Below are positions 1-11,011 of a DNA stretch of 64,000 nucleotides, piece by piece (position 1 is the stretch's first letter; each line of letters begins with the position of its first letter). Position numbers and translations under genes: made by a program. Source of the stretch: Aquarana catesbeiana (Eukaryota > Chordata > Amphibia > Anura > Ranidae); contig NC_133332.1 of the NCBI RefSeq assembly GCF_042186555.1, positions 122,451,375-122,515,374 on the forward strand, written 5' to 3'. A model generated the notes under the pieces. The model made no database searches, had not been told where the DNA came from, and saw only the letters and a list, made by a program, of their open reading frames with translations.

Positions 1-15
1 GCAGTTATGTAACAC

Positions 16-125
16 TTAGGCTGGGTTCACATATATGCGAATGGGATGCGTTTTTAACCGCATCCAATTCGCATAATATGTGAATGTGGCCGGCTTTCAA
101 TGGAGGCGGTTCACACATTCTTGTA
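16..125. repeat. MITE-like palindromic repeat fragment
   Basis: A short inverted repeat (about 33-77) pairs TATGCGAATGGGATGCG with CGCATCCAATTCGCATA. The flanks read GGCTGGGTTCACA and GGCGGTTCACACATT. This resembles a terminal or palindromic piece of a non-autonomous DNA transposon. No target duplication could be identified, so family and full extent are unknown. Confidence 0.5.
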
Positions 126-172
126 AAGAATAAAGTTTAAAGCTACCCCATGTGGGCGCCTCCACAATTCAC

Positions 173-496
173 CTATTGGAGGGGGATCTTGATTGCCAGG
201 TACCTGTCTATAGCCATAGCCAACAGACTAAAGATGGAGCTTTGGTTCAGAACCAGAACAAAGGAGGCCAAGAACAGGCAGCTCTGGAAATCAGTCTCGA
301 AGCCAATGCTGATGGCAAACAGAAAGGCGAGCAGTCCCACCAATATATCAGCCACCACGAACGAGACCAGGAAACTGTTGGGGCCATTTTTTGGAGTGCT
401 GTTAATGGCCATAACCCAGCAGACCAGGACATTCCCCACAATAGACAGGACTGCGATAATCACCTCCAGAGCAATGAAAGGGGCACTTATTGTCAT
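173..496 (-). CDS. Adenosine receptor A2-type, first coding exon (partial; possible pseudogene)
   Basis: The minus strand encodes 107 residues matching the N-terminal third of a class A GPCR of the adenosine receptor family. TM1 has GNVLVCW, TM2 has FLVSFVVADILVG with the conserved Asp, and the TM3 start has the disulfide-type Cys in CLFLASFVLV. TM3 ends with NQSSIFSLLAMAIDRYLAIKIPL. FSLLA and DRYLAI favour A2A/A2B over A1/A3. The ATG at 496-494 is natural, since adenosine receptors start just before TM1. In this family the single coding intron falls just after IPLR, so exon 2 would lie left of the window. Here IPL is followed by CAA TAG GTGAAT: the family-position donor is not GT, and using the nearby GT (164-163) would read through an in-frame TAG. 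Either the donor has decayed or splicing differs. Family assignment is strong; subtype and functionality are uncertain. Confidence 0.8.
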   Translation of the reverse strand: MTISAPFIALEVIIAVLSIVGNVLVCWVMAINSTPKNGPNSFLVSFVVADILVGLLAFLFAISIGFETDFQSCLFLASFVLVLNQSSIFSLLAMAIDRYLAIKIPLQ

Positions 497-572
497 TTAC
501 ACTACTGGTTGAGAAGTAGACAGCTGGAGGCATGTGTGGATGGGAGGATGGATCCCCTTCAAGGAGGACTCA

Positions 573-722
573 GCAATCAATCAGTTGACCATAGTCCCTG
601 CAGGAACTATCACAGCGCTCCCATGGTATGCAGCCAGTCATAGGGGAGCAATCAATCAGTTGACCATAGTCCCTGCAGGAACTATCACAGCGCTCCCATG
701 GTATGCAGCCAGTCATAGGGGA
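573..722. repeat. Perfect 75-bp tandem duplication
   Basis: The 75-bp unit at 573-647 is repeated without visible mismatch at 648-722. It lies just upstream (minus-strand sense) of the receptor exon and could sit in its 5' leader or promoter. It contains no recognisable element. Confidence 0.9.
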
Positions 723-1082
723 CCCTCCTGGATCTGGGCTCTCTGCACTCTTCTTCACATATCTCACATATCTCCAGAGCCCCAGTGGGAGGGCACCCTG
801 ATCCTGGGCAGATGAGCCACCTTTGCCACCTACTACAAGAGGACATCATCCAGATCACAGAGGATAGTCAGTGGCGTTACTAAGGTTGGTGTCAACTAGT
901 GCAGCAAGACATGGTGTCAGCCCCCTCCCCCCCAATCATTTTTTTCCCCTGTTTTCTGAAAGTGCACCAAAGATGCAGCATGTGGGACTTTTGGTGTGCT
1001 TTCAGAAAATGCAGAAAAAAACATGCAGCCTAAAAGAAATCTTTAGGACTGCAGCTATAACTGTGGGTAAAATGCAAGAACA
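723..1082. other. Unassigned region with no recognised gene
   Basis: No conserved coding segment is seen. A polypyrimidine and T-rich stretch lies around 920-955. It may contain 5' non-coding sequence of the receptor locus. Confidence 0.4.
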
Positions 1083-1880
1083 CACCCTTTACATTACACA
1101 GCCCCCTGTACCTCAGGACCCCTTTACATTACACAGCCCCTGCACAATACACAGCCCCCTTTACATTACACAGCCCCCTTTACATTACCCAGCTCCCTGC
1201 ACAATATACAGCCCCCTTTACATTACACAGCCCCCTGGAGCAACCCCCCTCCTTCACATTAAACAATCTCTGCAACTCTGCCCCTCCCTACCTTACTTGG
1301 GCAGGCAGAGTGAGAGACACAGCAGAGGGTGGGAGTTGCTGGAGTTAATTTTTCATATTAACAAGCTGGTGATTGGTTGCTAGGACCACCTTGCAACCAA
1401 TCACCCTCTGTTTAACTTGGAAAGTTACCTCCAGCAGCTTCCCCTATTCAGCACTGATTCAGTAAGTTTACATTTCACAGCCCCCTGTACCTCATGCTCC
1501 CTTTACATTACACAGCCCCTGCACAATACACAGCCCCCTTTACATTACACAGCCCCTTTACATTGCACAACCCCTTGCACATTACATGGCCCCATTTGCA
1601 TTACTCAGCCCCTTTACATTACACAGCCCCCTGCACAGTACACAGCCCCAGCACATTACACAGCCCCCTTTCCCTGCACATTACACGGCCCCTTGCACAT
1701 TACATAGCCCCCTTTACATTACCCAGCCCCCTGCACAATACACAGCCCCCTTTACATTACAAAGCCCCTGGCACAATACACAGCCCCCTTTACATTACAA
1801 AGCCCCCCTGCACAATACACAGCCCCTTTACATTACAAAGCCCCCTGCACAATACACAGCCCCCTGCAGCTATCCCCCTC
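1083..1880. repeat. Minisatellite based on TTTACATTACACAGCCCC, in two blocks
   Basis: Blocks at about 1083-1250 and 1463-1880 consist of degenerate units of about 16-30 bp built from TTTACATTACACAGCCCC and TGCACAATACACAGCCCC. Long open frames here are low-complexity translations (THYTAP, TLHSP) and are not genes. The blocks belong to a larger direct duplication whose unique part is annotated separately. Confidence 0.9.
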
Positions 1881-2010
1881 ATTCACTCTAAACAACCTCT
1901 GCAACTCTGCCCCTCCCTACCTTACTTGGTTCATGCAGAGTGAGAGACACAGCAGAGGGTGGGAGTTGCTGGAGTTAATTTTTCATATCAACAAGCTCTC
2001 ATATGACACG
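1240..2010. repeat. Direct duplication of a unique segment next to the minisatellite
   Basis: A segment of about 135 bp containing GCAACTCTGCCCCTCCCTAC and GGGTGGGAGTTGCTGGAG occurs at about 1245-1370 and again at about 1870-2005, each just after a minisatellite block. The arrangement implies tandem duplication of a unit of about 620 bp (minisatellite plus tail), followed by divergence. Confidence 0.8.
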
Positions 2011-3394
2011 CCCCTCCCACCGTCACCCCTATTCACCTTATTGTGTGGAGGGCGGTGACATAGAGATCACAGCGATCACAGATCAGATTCCAATCATAGA
2101 CCACCAACTGCCTGCCTGATCCTCCTATACTCACACATCACCGTAATCCTTTACTATGGGCTCTACCCTCAGCGTATTTCCACTTGCCAAATGCGAGCAG
2201 GCGAGTGGATATTTTGAGTGCTGTGCTAGTAGATCTATCATTACTTTCCCCCCAGACTGACAATGCTGCTATCTAAAAGGTGCCCCTGTGCTACTTTATC
2301 ATGGGGACACTCTAATACAGGAGTGGTGTTAATGGCCAGATCACCAGTTGAAAACAGAGGGAAAAAAGCCCATGAAAAAAAAAGTGATATTGTTTCATAT
2401 AAACTGTTAGCAATTGGTTGCATATGTATCTACAAAAAACAAATGTTTATAAATAAAATACATTTTTAAGGCCTTCACATCAGTGCCTCATGCAGATGTT
2501 CTGTGCATCCCCATGCAGGCACTCCCATTTATGTCCATTGGGACAAAGCAGCTACATGGATACAGCCACTGCTCTCAATATGACATCTGTGTGGGTGTGT
2601 ATCCCCAAACCCAACCTGGGTGTACTTGGGGCTGTGCCCCGGCACGGTAGCCAATTGGAAGCAGCAATTGTGTTCATCCCAATACACTGCTATTCAACTG
2701 CCCGCACAGGGATGCATGCCAACACCTGTGCATCCCCATGCCAGTAAAACACAGCACTGAACGCAGCAACGATTAAATCGCCCCACCTAAAAATTCTACT
2801 TTTGTGGTGCTACCCCAGCCCGCTGGATAGGATGGATCCTCTGTTCTTTGACTCTACCTTCTCAAGAACCTCAGCCCCTCTGACACATCAGGTTGGGTAT
2901 ATAAACATACAATATCACAGCAAATCACTGAAGGTAAAACTCAGTACCCAATAGTAGTGCTTTATCAAAGAACAGGCACTAAACCAGGTAGTAAAGGCAA
3001 ACGTGATATATTGTTATCCAATGTGGTTGGTATCTAGGCAAACATAAAATGTATTAACAATGGTAATAACACAAGTTAGCATACAAAGTGATTAACAATA
3101 AGAACTAGGCATAAGGTGACATTTGGCAACAAGATCAGTATAAACAGTAGCAAAGCCACTTAAAGCGCAGCAGTGAGCAGTAGTAAAATGTAATCTACTG
3201 AGTGCTTGAACTAAAATGCCAGAGCACATTTATGGTGGCAATTCTAGGCCTTCACTGTCTGGGTATGTACTCTCTCAAAAAAAAAAAAGGATGGTAGTGG
3301 AGGGGGCAGGGAAACAAAGGGGGCTTGCAGAAAAAGTATTACAAGAGGGGCATTCCTTTGAGATGTTCTTCTACTGGCTATCCGTGGGGCCCTC
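2011..3394. other. Unassigned intergenic or old repeat DNA
   Basis: No conserved protein segment or clear transposon end is recognised. An AATAAA at 2452-2457 follows AT-rich DNA but no gene can be attached to it. A run of A lies at 3279-3290. The Harbinger target duplication starts at 3395. Confidence 0.4.
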
Positions 3395-4239
3395 TAATGC
3401 CCCGATGGAAAATGTCCGATCGGAGTGTGTTGTCGGAAATTCCGACCGTGTGTGGGCTCCATCGGACATTTTCCATCAGATTTTCCGGGACACACAAAGT
3501 TTGAGAGCAGGATATAAAATTTTCCGACAACAAAATCACATTGCGTCAATTCTGACCATGTGTGACCTGTTCCGACGCACAAAGTGCCACGCATGCTCAG
3601 AAGAAATTCCGACACGGAACAGCTCGGTCTGGTAAACTTAGCGTTTGCAATGGATACAGCACTTTCATCACGGTGCAATGTAAAAAATGTTTTAATACAG
3701 CGCACTCTCTTCTTCTTTATAATGTGAGAAGAATTAAGTAGTTTTGCTGCTCATATTCACACACACTTCTCACCAACTTATTTCTTTATTATTTATCGTG
3801 ATTCCCTTAATATATTTTGATTTGTCACATCTGACAAAAATATGTTTGTGTTGTTTTTTTTTTTTTTTGTTTTTTTTTTAAGGCAGATTTATTTTTTATT
3901 TTAGGTTTGTATTTTTTCAAAGGCTGATCTTTGTGTTATTTTATTTTTAATTTTACTCCAAAATATTTTTGTGTGTGTTTTGTGTGTCAAGTTACCACAA
4001 CACCATTGATATCTTGTATTATTTAATCTCAAGGAGATTGTTTGGTGTTGGTGTCCCTTGTTAATTTCACATTGTATTTTTGAAATGTACCTGAATCCTC
4101 ACAAACAAACTGTCCTTTTTGAATGAAAACACACATAGGCAAGTAGAAATGAAACCAAAAATCCTTTATTAAGGGATCAGAATCAAACAAAGAGGGAGGC
4201 AACGCAGGATAAACAGGAGAAATTAGCGAAGCCTTGGAC

Positions 4240-4450
4240 CTCCAGGGCAGACATCAATTCTTGAACATCAAAATTGGTGGCCTGAGGAGTCCATATGTAA
4301 GGAAGTGCAGTCTGGTCCAGAAGTCCCAGAGATCCGGAAAGCAGCAGATGACATTTGTGTCCCCAGGCTGTGGTACCACAAGAGGCTGCATCTTTTGGCC
4401 GACCAGACTGGATCCAGGGTCCTCACTTTCTGGTCTTCCTTCCACGCTTC
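4240..4450 (+). pseudogene. MADF-domain fragment, inverted relative to the main MADF gene
   Basis: Plus-strand reading across shifting frames gives IKIGGLRSPYVRK, KSQRSGKAADDICVPRLWYH and KRLHLLADQTGSR. This matches the MADF segment encoded on the minus strand at 5014-5334 (IGGLRSTYVRE, DSQRSGAADDIYVPRMWYY, RLHFLAGQTEPR). It is a second, decayed copy in opposite orientation, and the two copies converge. It has no start codon, no complete domain and needs frameshifts. Probably an inverted partial duplication inside the element. Confidence 0.7.
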
Positions 4451-5463
4451 CTTCCTGGCTGTGGCTCTGCTGTTAGAGATGTGGCAGGAGGAGGAGTAGG
4501 ACCTGGAGGAGGAGGAGGACTAGGAGGACCTGGAGGAGAAGGAGGAGGAGGACCTGCAGGAGGAGGAGGAGGACCATGTGTGAGTTCACAAAGGTGTGTA
4601 TCAGATGTAATTTGGGCCCTCATCCCCTTATTAAGAGCCTCTAATATTAACGACTCACACATGAGTTGTTGTCCCTCCTCCATCCTCTGCATTTTAGAGG
4701 CAATGATGGCAGCGAAGTCATCCTCCACGGTGTGTGGTGCTCCCAGGGCCTCTGTAGCCCTCCAAAAGAGGCCTATGGCAGCCTCCTCTAGGGCACTCCT
4801 CCTCCTGCCACTTTCTCTTTCCAGGTGTAGGGGAGGGACCTGCAGTTCAGGCAGCCGGCTCAGCCCGGCCACCTCCTAGCTGAGACTTCCCTGTGTATGA
4901 AAAAGGGACATGGTTTTAGTTTTTGCATCATCAATCACAATCAGAAATTAGTACTCAAAACTAACATCTAGTTAACATCATTGATTGGACAACCAGCAAT
5001 ATTTAGAGGAATGCTATACCTGGCTCAATCTGGGCTCCTCCACATGTTGCTGCCTGGAACGCCCAGGTTGGGCGTCAGAAGCCTCAGCTGGGGGGGAAGG
5101 AAGCGTGGAAGGAAGACTGGAGAGTGATAACCTGGGTTCAGTCTGGCCTGCCAGAAAATGCAGCCTGTCATAGTACCACATCCTGGGGACATAGATGTCA
5201 TCTGCTGCTCCGGATCTCTGCGAATCCTGGACTTTCTGGCGCTCCCTTACATATGTGCTCCTCAGGCCACCAATTAGGATCTTCAAATATGTGATGTCTG
5301 CCGTGGGGATCACCTGCTTCACAATTTCCAACAATTAATCCAGCGCTGCCTTCCTCTTTGTTTGGTTCCTGTAATGTGGGTGGTTGATCTCCCACAGACA
5401 GGGCAGCTCCCTGAACATGTCAATGAATATTGCCATGAAGTCATTATCTTGTAAGATATCCAT
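4423..5463 (-). pseudogene. Harbinger accessory MADF-domain DNA-binding protein, nonsense-mutated
   Basis: The ATG at 5463-5461 begins MDILQDNDFMAIFIDMFREL, followed by PCLWEIN and a MADF core (KILIGGLRSTYVRERQKVQ, DDIYVPRMWYYDRL). MADF domains are Myb/SANT-related DNA-binding modules; in Harbinger systems such a protein helps bring the transposase to the transposon ends. A likely donor (CAG|GTATAG near 5016) and an acceptor (ACACAG near 4889) join to a C-terminal exon. That exon has a Glu/Arg-rich helix, a Pro-rich tract from the GGAGGA-rich DNA at 4495-4575, and a basic end (GRKRGRKTRK). In-frame stops at 5337-5335 (TAA where LD-Q-LLEIV is expected) and 4878-4876 (TAG) break it. Both look like single C-to-T changes. 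Intron placement is inferred. Confidence 0.75.
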
Positions 5464-5753
5464 ATTCACTGCAAGACACAACACAAGACAAACTGTAATG
5501 TCAGGCCAAACTCTACTAATCTTGTTACAATATAGGCCTCAATGTAGAAGCAGTATAGGCACAAGTATGTCTCTTACCTTCGTTCTTACGATCGGCGCCT
5601 CCAATGCTCCTTCCTCCGCTCACAGATCGTACGTAATACGCACGTGTGGTACGCTTTATACACACTGCGCATGCGTGTAACTCCGCCCGCCCCTGACGTT
5701 CTTTCTAGTCTATTCCCCGCCCCTTTTCGTTCTGCGCAGTGGGGGAAGAGCAC

Positions 5754-7075
5754 ATGGCGGATACACAGCAGGTGCGTGCTAATTACAGGAACGAGGAGGA
5801 GGAGGAGGAAAGCCCGGATACGGACACGTCCCGATCCAGAAGGAGAAGATTTAAGGCCACAAATATGTCCTTTGGGGAGACGTTGGAGATGGTGGGCATC
5901 CTGAAGAAGGCCGACTATGATGGAAAGTATGGACCTTACCACAACCCCAATATCAGAAAGGCCAAGATCATTGCGAAAGTGGTCAAAAGTCTGCACCGGA
6001 ATTTCGGGGTACGACGATCGAAAGATTAGCTCAGGAAGCGGTGGTCGGACCTGAAATTAAGAGAGCCCGAGCAGTACAGAAAGATCTGGAGAGTGCTGCA
6101 AAAAAGTAAGTAGTTGTGCTGTGTTCCTATTCTTTTTGTCTTTATTACGTTCGTGCTGCTCCATATTCTTTTCTTAATTGTTGTACAGTTTAAAATGGCA
6201 ATTTTAATGTTCATGGGACCATTATTCGTTCGTATCAAACATTTTTATTTCGGCCTCTAAAACACCATTGTTTAGGCCATATGCATTTTCCTACATTTTT
6301 TAGGGCCTACTTGTATGAAAAATATTTGGTTGTGTAGATGGCTTGGTTACTAGAATGAAATGCAAACTAGATTCTGTGTAAGGAGAGGACACTGAGCAGC
6401 TGTTTTCACATCTGGACACTGGAGCACTAGTGTGGGACACAAGAACACCATTTTTATTAGGGGGGGCACACAGGTGCTCCAGTGTATACTATAGGGGGGT
6501 CTCCATCTGTGAAGCTTGTACAAAACAGGTAAAGTATTTCAGGTTGACAAAGGACACTAAAAAAGCTACATCTTGGAACTCTGCTAAAATTGACAATTGT
6601 ACCCCACTTCCAAGCAAGGTTTCCTATTTATAGTTCTGCCATCAAATATCTGTGTGCTAATTATACCATTTTTGTTTTACATAGGGGAGAAAAGACTCGG
6701 AGGACACCCCTCATCCGAGGAGACCAGAGACCCCCCACCTCTGGAAGAAGGGGAAATATACCCAAACACAAGCTGAGCAGGAGGAGGAAGAAGATGTGGT
6801 GGAAATTGGCACCACAACAGGTGAGTGTCTGCGACCACAGACTCAGGTAAGAAAGAGATGGATGCTGGCAGATTTTTGATACCTGTTTTTGTTTGGTTAC
6901 TCTCTTTTTAGGTGATCGTAATGTTATGGATCGAGATCCTTTCAAATCAGAAAGTGCCCAGATCCTGATTGGGGAGATCATGGGGTGTAATTTACAATTG
7001 GAAAACCTCAAGAAAAAAATCAATGATGTTATTCAAAAAAATAATAACATCATTGATGTTTTGGGGCGAATTTAA
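5754..7075 (+). pseudogene. Harbinger-associated Myb/SANT-like protein, three exons, disrupted
   Basis: The ATG at 5754 opens MADTQQVRANYRNEEEEEE, an acidic start, then FGETLEMVGILKKADYDGKY. A SANT-like helix follows: KIIAKVVKSLHRNFGVRRSKD, a TAG at 6027-6029, then LRKRWSDLKLREPEQYRKIW in the same frame. The TAG probably replaces CAG. A good donor (AAAAA|GTAAGT, about 6107) and an acceptor (TTTTACATAG, 6684) lead to an acidic exon ending EQEEEEDVVEIGTTT at a GTGAGT donor. The last exon after 6911 encodes GDRNVMDRDPF and a C-terminal coiled coil (NLQLENLKKKINDVIQ), with stop at 7073-7075. The exon 1-2 junction does not keep frame as it stands, so an indel is likely. The role, DNA binding with the transposase, is inferred from two-gene Harbinger elements. 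Confidence 0.65.
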
Positions 7076-7138
7076 AACCCCACAAAATCACTTTCTTTTT
7101 TTGTGTGCTACAATCTTTAAAATTTTTGAGCGATGTTT

Positions 7139-7362
7139 CGAAAATCCAAATTTGGAGGATGCACACAGTGTGCCAACATGTGCTATCTGCCATCACGGGA
7201 GATCAAGGGACGCGTTTTGGGAGTGCAACCCCTTCCTCAATAATAAAGTAGCGGTGAGGAAGGGGTTGCTCCCAAAAAACACATCCCTTGATCCCCCGTA
7301 ATGGCAGCTAGCACATGTTGACATTCGTAAATTGGTGTGCATCTTTCAAATTTGGCTTTTCA
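7139..7362. repeat. Long imperfect inverted repeat (hairpin) with AATAAA in the loop
   Basis: Arms of about 100 bp (7139-7239 and 7255-7362) are reverse complements with few mismatches; for example CAACATGTGCTATCTGCC pairs with GGCAGCTAGCACATGTTG. The 15-bp loop contains AATAATAAAG. It lies just after the stop of the Myb-like gene and before the convergent transposase gene, so it could serve as a shared 3' end or be a nested foldback insertion. Confidence 0.85.
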
Positions 7363-7954
7363 AGGGGTGACTTCACCCCATCTGAACACAATATCAAACA
7401 CAGTTCCTAAATACTCATGTCTGATATTGCCTTCAAGTTTTATTATATGTGAACTTTGCAAGTTCAAGATTTTTGTCTTTCTTGTTGGTTTTACACAGGC
7501 CTGTTTTATCGTAAATGGACATTTCTATTTTTGATAATGCCACCCCAAAAATTGTTATACAACAAACATGTTGGTTTGTTTTAAAAACCTTTTCGAAATG
7601 CACCTGTGATTGTGCAGGTATTAAAAAGTTTGTTAATCAAGAATGTGTGGATTATTGTCTCAACACTACAACACTTTTGTGGTGATGTAATTGCTGTTTT
7701 CTGAGAAAATGGTGGTTATTTCCTAAGGGCAAATCCTCTTTGCACTACAAGTGCAGTTTCAGTGCAGTTTCAAGTGCACTTGTAGTATAAAAAGTGTCTA
7801 CGCCTTTAGTAAATAACACCCAACAGTGCTTTGTATAAGGTTACACAATCACGCCATTTTCAGGACTCCCCACATTGCTGTCAGGGTCAGCTAAAACAAA
7901 CACAAGCAGTAAAGGTCACCAAAGATTAGCTTTTTTTTTTATTTGATAAATGCT

Positions 7955-10076
7955 TCACAAATTGTCTGGCATATTGATGGCCCCCCTACCCACAAAGAAC
8001 TCAAGGTATCTTAACCTCACATCATGGGCACTCAGGGAGGGCAAGCCAGGATGGCCACTTTCAAGCGCCGTCAGGGTTGGATCATGTAGAATTCCGGCCT
8101 CAAGCCCAACTGAGCCAGCATAGTTGGCAGAATGTTTGCGTAAAAAGTTATGGAGAACACAGCATGCCAGGATTAGATGATTAAGTTTATACTCCGCCAT
8201 ATGTATGGGTGTCAGAAATAGGCGGAACCGGCTGGCCATGATTACAAATGTGTTCTCCACCACTCTTCTGGCTCTGGCCAGCCGGTAATTAAAAACCCTC
8301 TGTTCCGGGGTGAGGGTCCTCATCGGGAATGGCCGCATAAGATGGTCCCCCATCGCAAATGCTTCATCCACAACGAAGACGAATGGGAGTCCTTCCACAT
8401 TGTCCTCTGGAGGTGGCAAGTCCAAGCTGCCATTCTGGAGACGCCTGTAGAACTCCGTCTGGGCGATGACTCCACCATTGAACATCCGGCCATTCTTCCC
8501 CACGTCCACATACAAGAAGTCGTAATTAGCCGACACCACCGCCAACATCACAATACTATTGAACCCCTTATAGTTGAAATAGTATGACCCCAAGTTGGGT
8601 GGTGGGACGATGTGGACGTGTTTCCCATCAATTGCCCCTCCGCAGTTAGGAAAGTCCCACCGCTGGGCAAAGTGGGAGGCCACAGTCTGCCATTCAGGAA
8701 ACTGTTGAGGAAAACAAAAATAAATTACTATTTTTGCACATAAACATTGCAAGCAGATTAGGCACAAACATTCTTGGCCAACCTCCAGATAGCATTTATT
8801 AAGGGGAAATTAACACCAAAGTATAAGGTACACCTATCATATTCAACCTCCCCCCCCCTCTCATGGGCCAATTCTAACATTATAGGGGGGGTGGAATCTT
8901 GGACAGGTAACCCTCTTCACTTCATTGAGAGATGAATGCCTAAATACAGGGTATTACTTGGAACAGCCCCTCCTTAGTACTATTGGCAGCCCACTGGACA
9001 GGTAAGAAGTGTCATAATACAAAGATATAAATACACACTGTACACATTTGAGGACATTTGGACATTCTGATATTACCTATCAAGATAATAATAGAATACA
9101 AAAACTTTAAACAGTACCATTGGAAAGTATACAGGCAGGCCCTTGCACTACATGCTTTGGGGAATTCATCCATACGTCTGACCACAAAAGAGATGGGTAT
9201 AGTGTGTATGGGTTTGGCAAAGTCAGCAGATAGATGATTGAGGATAGATAGAGAATTGGTATCAGCTGACTTCGCAGTTGGGGGAGGGAGGGTTCAAAAT
9301 GATTTGGGGACCCCCCAAAAAAGCCTCTGACACTCTGCCTGAATTTGAAGCACCAATCACATTTAAAACATTTTAGGGGTGTTTGGGGTAAAGCACTACT
9401 ATGGAGCTGATAAAATACATTGTTAAGTGACTACATGAGGTGAATATAGGGCCAGGAGAGCATGCTGGGGAGGTAAGTGAAGGCAAAAATGTATGAAGGA
9501 CAACAAAAAATAATTACATAAAAATCCAGCATGCATGAGGACAAAGGGGACATTCACAGCATATTACAATCATGGTAATTAGGGAATGAGGAAAGAAATA
9601 CAATACATTATCAAACATTAAATACAATAAAATGTGATATTAAAGGATAAAAATCTTACCTTAATATACTCCTTCTGCAGGACCTGTATGATGGCAGAAC
9701 AGGTCTCTGGGATAATGATCCCCAGAGCCTGGGGGGAGATGCCTGTCGAGAACTTCAAGTCCCGCAGGCTTCTCCCCATCGCCAAGTACCGCAGGGTGGC
9801 GACGAGCCTCTGCTCCAGAGTGATGGCTTGCCTCATGCAGGTATCCTGCCTGCTAATATAGGGGGTCAGCAAAGCCAACAAACGGTGAAATACGGGGTCC
9901 GTCATCTGGAGAAAGTTCCTGAAATCGTCAGGATTATTCTCACGGATCTCACGGAGCAAAGGCATATGACAGAACTGGTCACGCTGAAGCAACCAATTCT
10001 TGGTCCATGAACTCCTCCCCACCCTGTTCATGGACTGCACAGCACGAACTCTACGAGGAGTACGTATACGAAACAT
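7955..10076 (-). CDS. PIF/Harbinger transposase (HARBI1-like), two exons, apparently intact
   Basis: Exon 1 is 10076-9660 (ATG, 139 codons, starting MFRIRTPRRVRAVQSMNRVG). It ends EYIK at a GTAAG donor. After a 958-bp intron, exon 2 runs 8701-7955 from a CTCAACAG acceptor in the same phase, giving about 387 residues. Exon 1 carries the helical DNA-binding half (TLEQRLVATLRYLAMGRSLRDL). Exon 2 carries the DDE nuclease: Asp164 in GGAIDGKHV, Asp251 in VFVVDEAF and Glu288 in RARRVVENTF. The protein would cut and paste the element at TWA sites, probably with the Myb or MADF partners. It ends FFVGRGAINMPDNL. The residue after ENTF is Val, where Gly is usual in the family. No frameshift or stop was seen. 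The intron 8702-9659 shows no recognised gene. Activity is unknown because the partner genes are broken. Confidence 0.88.
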
Positions 10077-11011
10077 GGCTAGAAAACGGTTGGCTGCTCA
10101 GAACGAAGTAACAGAACGCACTGAAGAACAGCAAGGCCTGTGAAGAGCGACCTGAAAAACAGTAACGAACGAACAAGAACACAATGACTAATTAAAGTCA
10201 CGCGGAACTTGCTTGCACACACTGAAGAGCAGATACAAACCCACAAGCACAAACTGAACCGCAGAAAACGATCTGAAAGCCATGAGTCTGAAAAAGCGCG
10301 AATCGTCTCTCACCAAACTTTTACTAACACGAGATTAGCAAAAGGAGCCCAAAGGGTGCCGCGCTTGGTTCTGAACTGGCCTTTTCTAGTCTCGTCGTAC
10401 GTGGTTGACGTCTCCACGTTGTTGGCGATTGGAAATTCTGACAACTTTGTGCGACCGTGTCTACGCAAAACAAGTTTGAGCCAACATCCGTCGGAAAAAA
10501 ACCTAGGATTTTGTTGTTGGAATGTCCGAACAAAGTCCGACCGTGTGTACGAGGCATAAGAGTGTTGCTGCACTTAATGACAGTCCCAGTTAACCTCTAT
10601 GCAGCACAAGTACCGTATAGGTATGGTATACTTTTAGCCAAGTGCAAGGTAGATGTGGTTCAGGTGCGGTAGTGGTTTGGTGTAATGCAGTATAGGTTTG
10701 GTATAGGTGCAGTCTAGGTTTGTAATAAGTGCCATATAGAGTAGACATGTGCATTCGTTTTCGTCCGAATGCATTTTCGTCCGAATTTCAGGTATTTTCG
10801 TTATCGTTTTAACAAACGATAACGAAAGTGCAGAGTCCGAAAAACGAAAGATCCGACATAAACAAATGCTTTATTTTCATTTTCGTTGCTACAACAGTTC
10901 GATATAGATAGGAGATTCGACATGATGATGACAATAACAATCTGTGTCCATCAAACCTGTGGTCGAATGTGCCTAACCTTAACTCTATTAGTCCAAGATT
11001 ATTCTACATAG

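Larger units (their letters stand above)
3398..10556. mobile_element. PIF/Harbinger DNA transposon, near full length
   Basis: The element is bounded by the 3-bp target duplication TAA at 3395-3397 and 10557-10559. The left end starts TGCCCCG and the right end finishes CGTGTGTACGAGGCA, so the ends are inverted. The first and last 200 bp or so resemble the short MITE at 59304-59736, which has the same ends and a TTA duplication. A PIF/Harbinger assignment rests on the 3-bp TWA duplication, a DDE_Tnp_4-type transposase, and accompanying MADF and Myb-like genes. About 7.16 kb. The left terminal repeat seems to have lost some internal bases compared with the right end. Confidence 0.88.

Noticed and set aside
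1417..1943. Open frames with TLHSP/HYTAP repeats
   Set aside because: Low-complexity translation of the TTTACATTACACAGCCCC minisatellite.
4355..4879. 174-residue plus-strand open frame with poly-Gly
   Set aside because: It is the antisense shadow of the proline-rich tail of the MADF gene.
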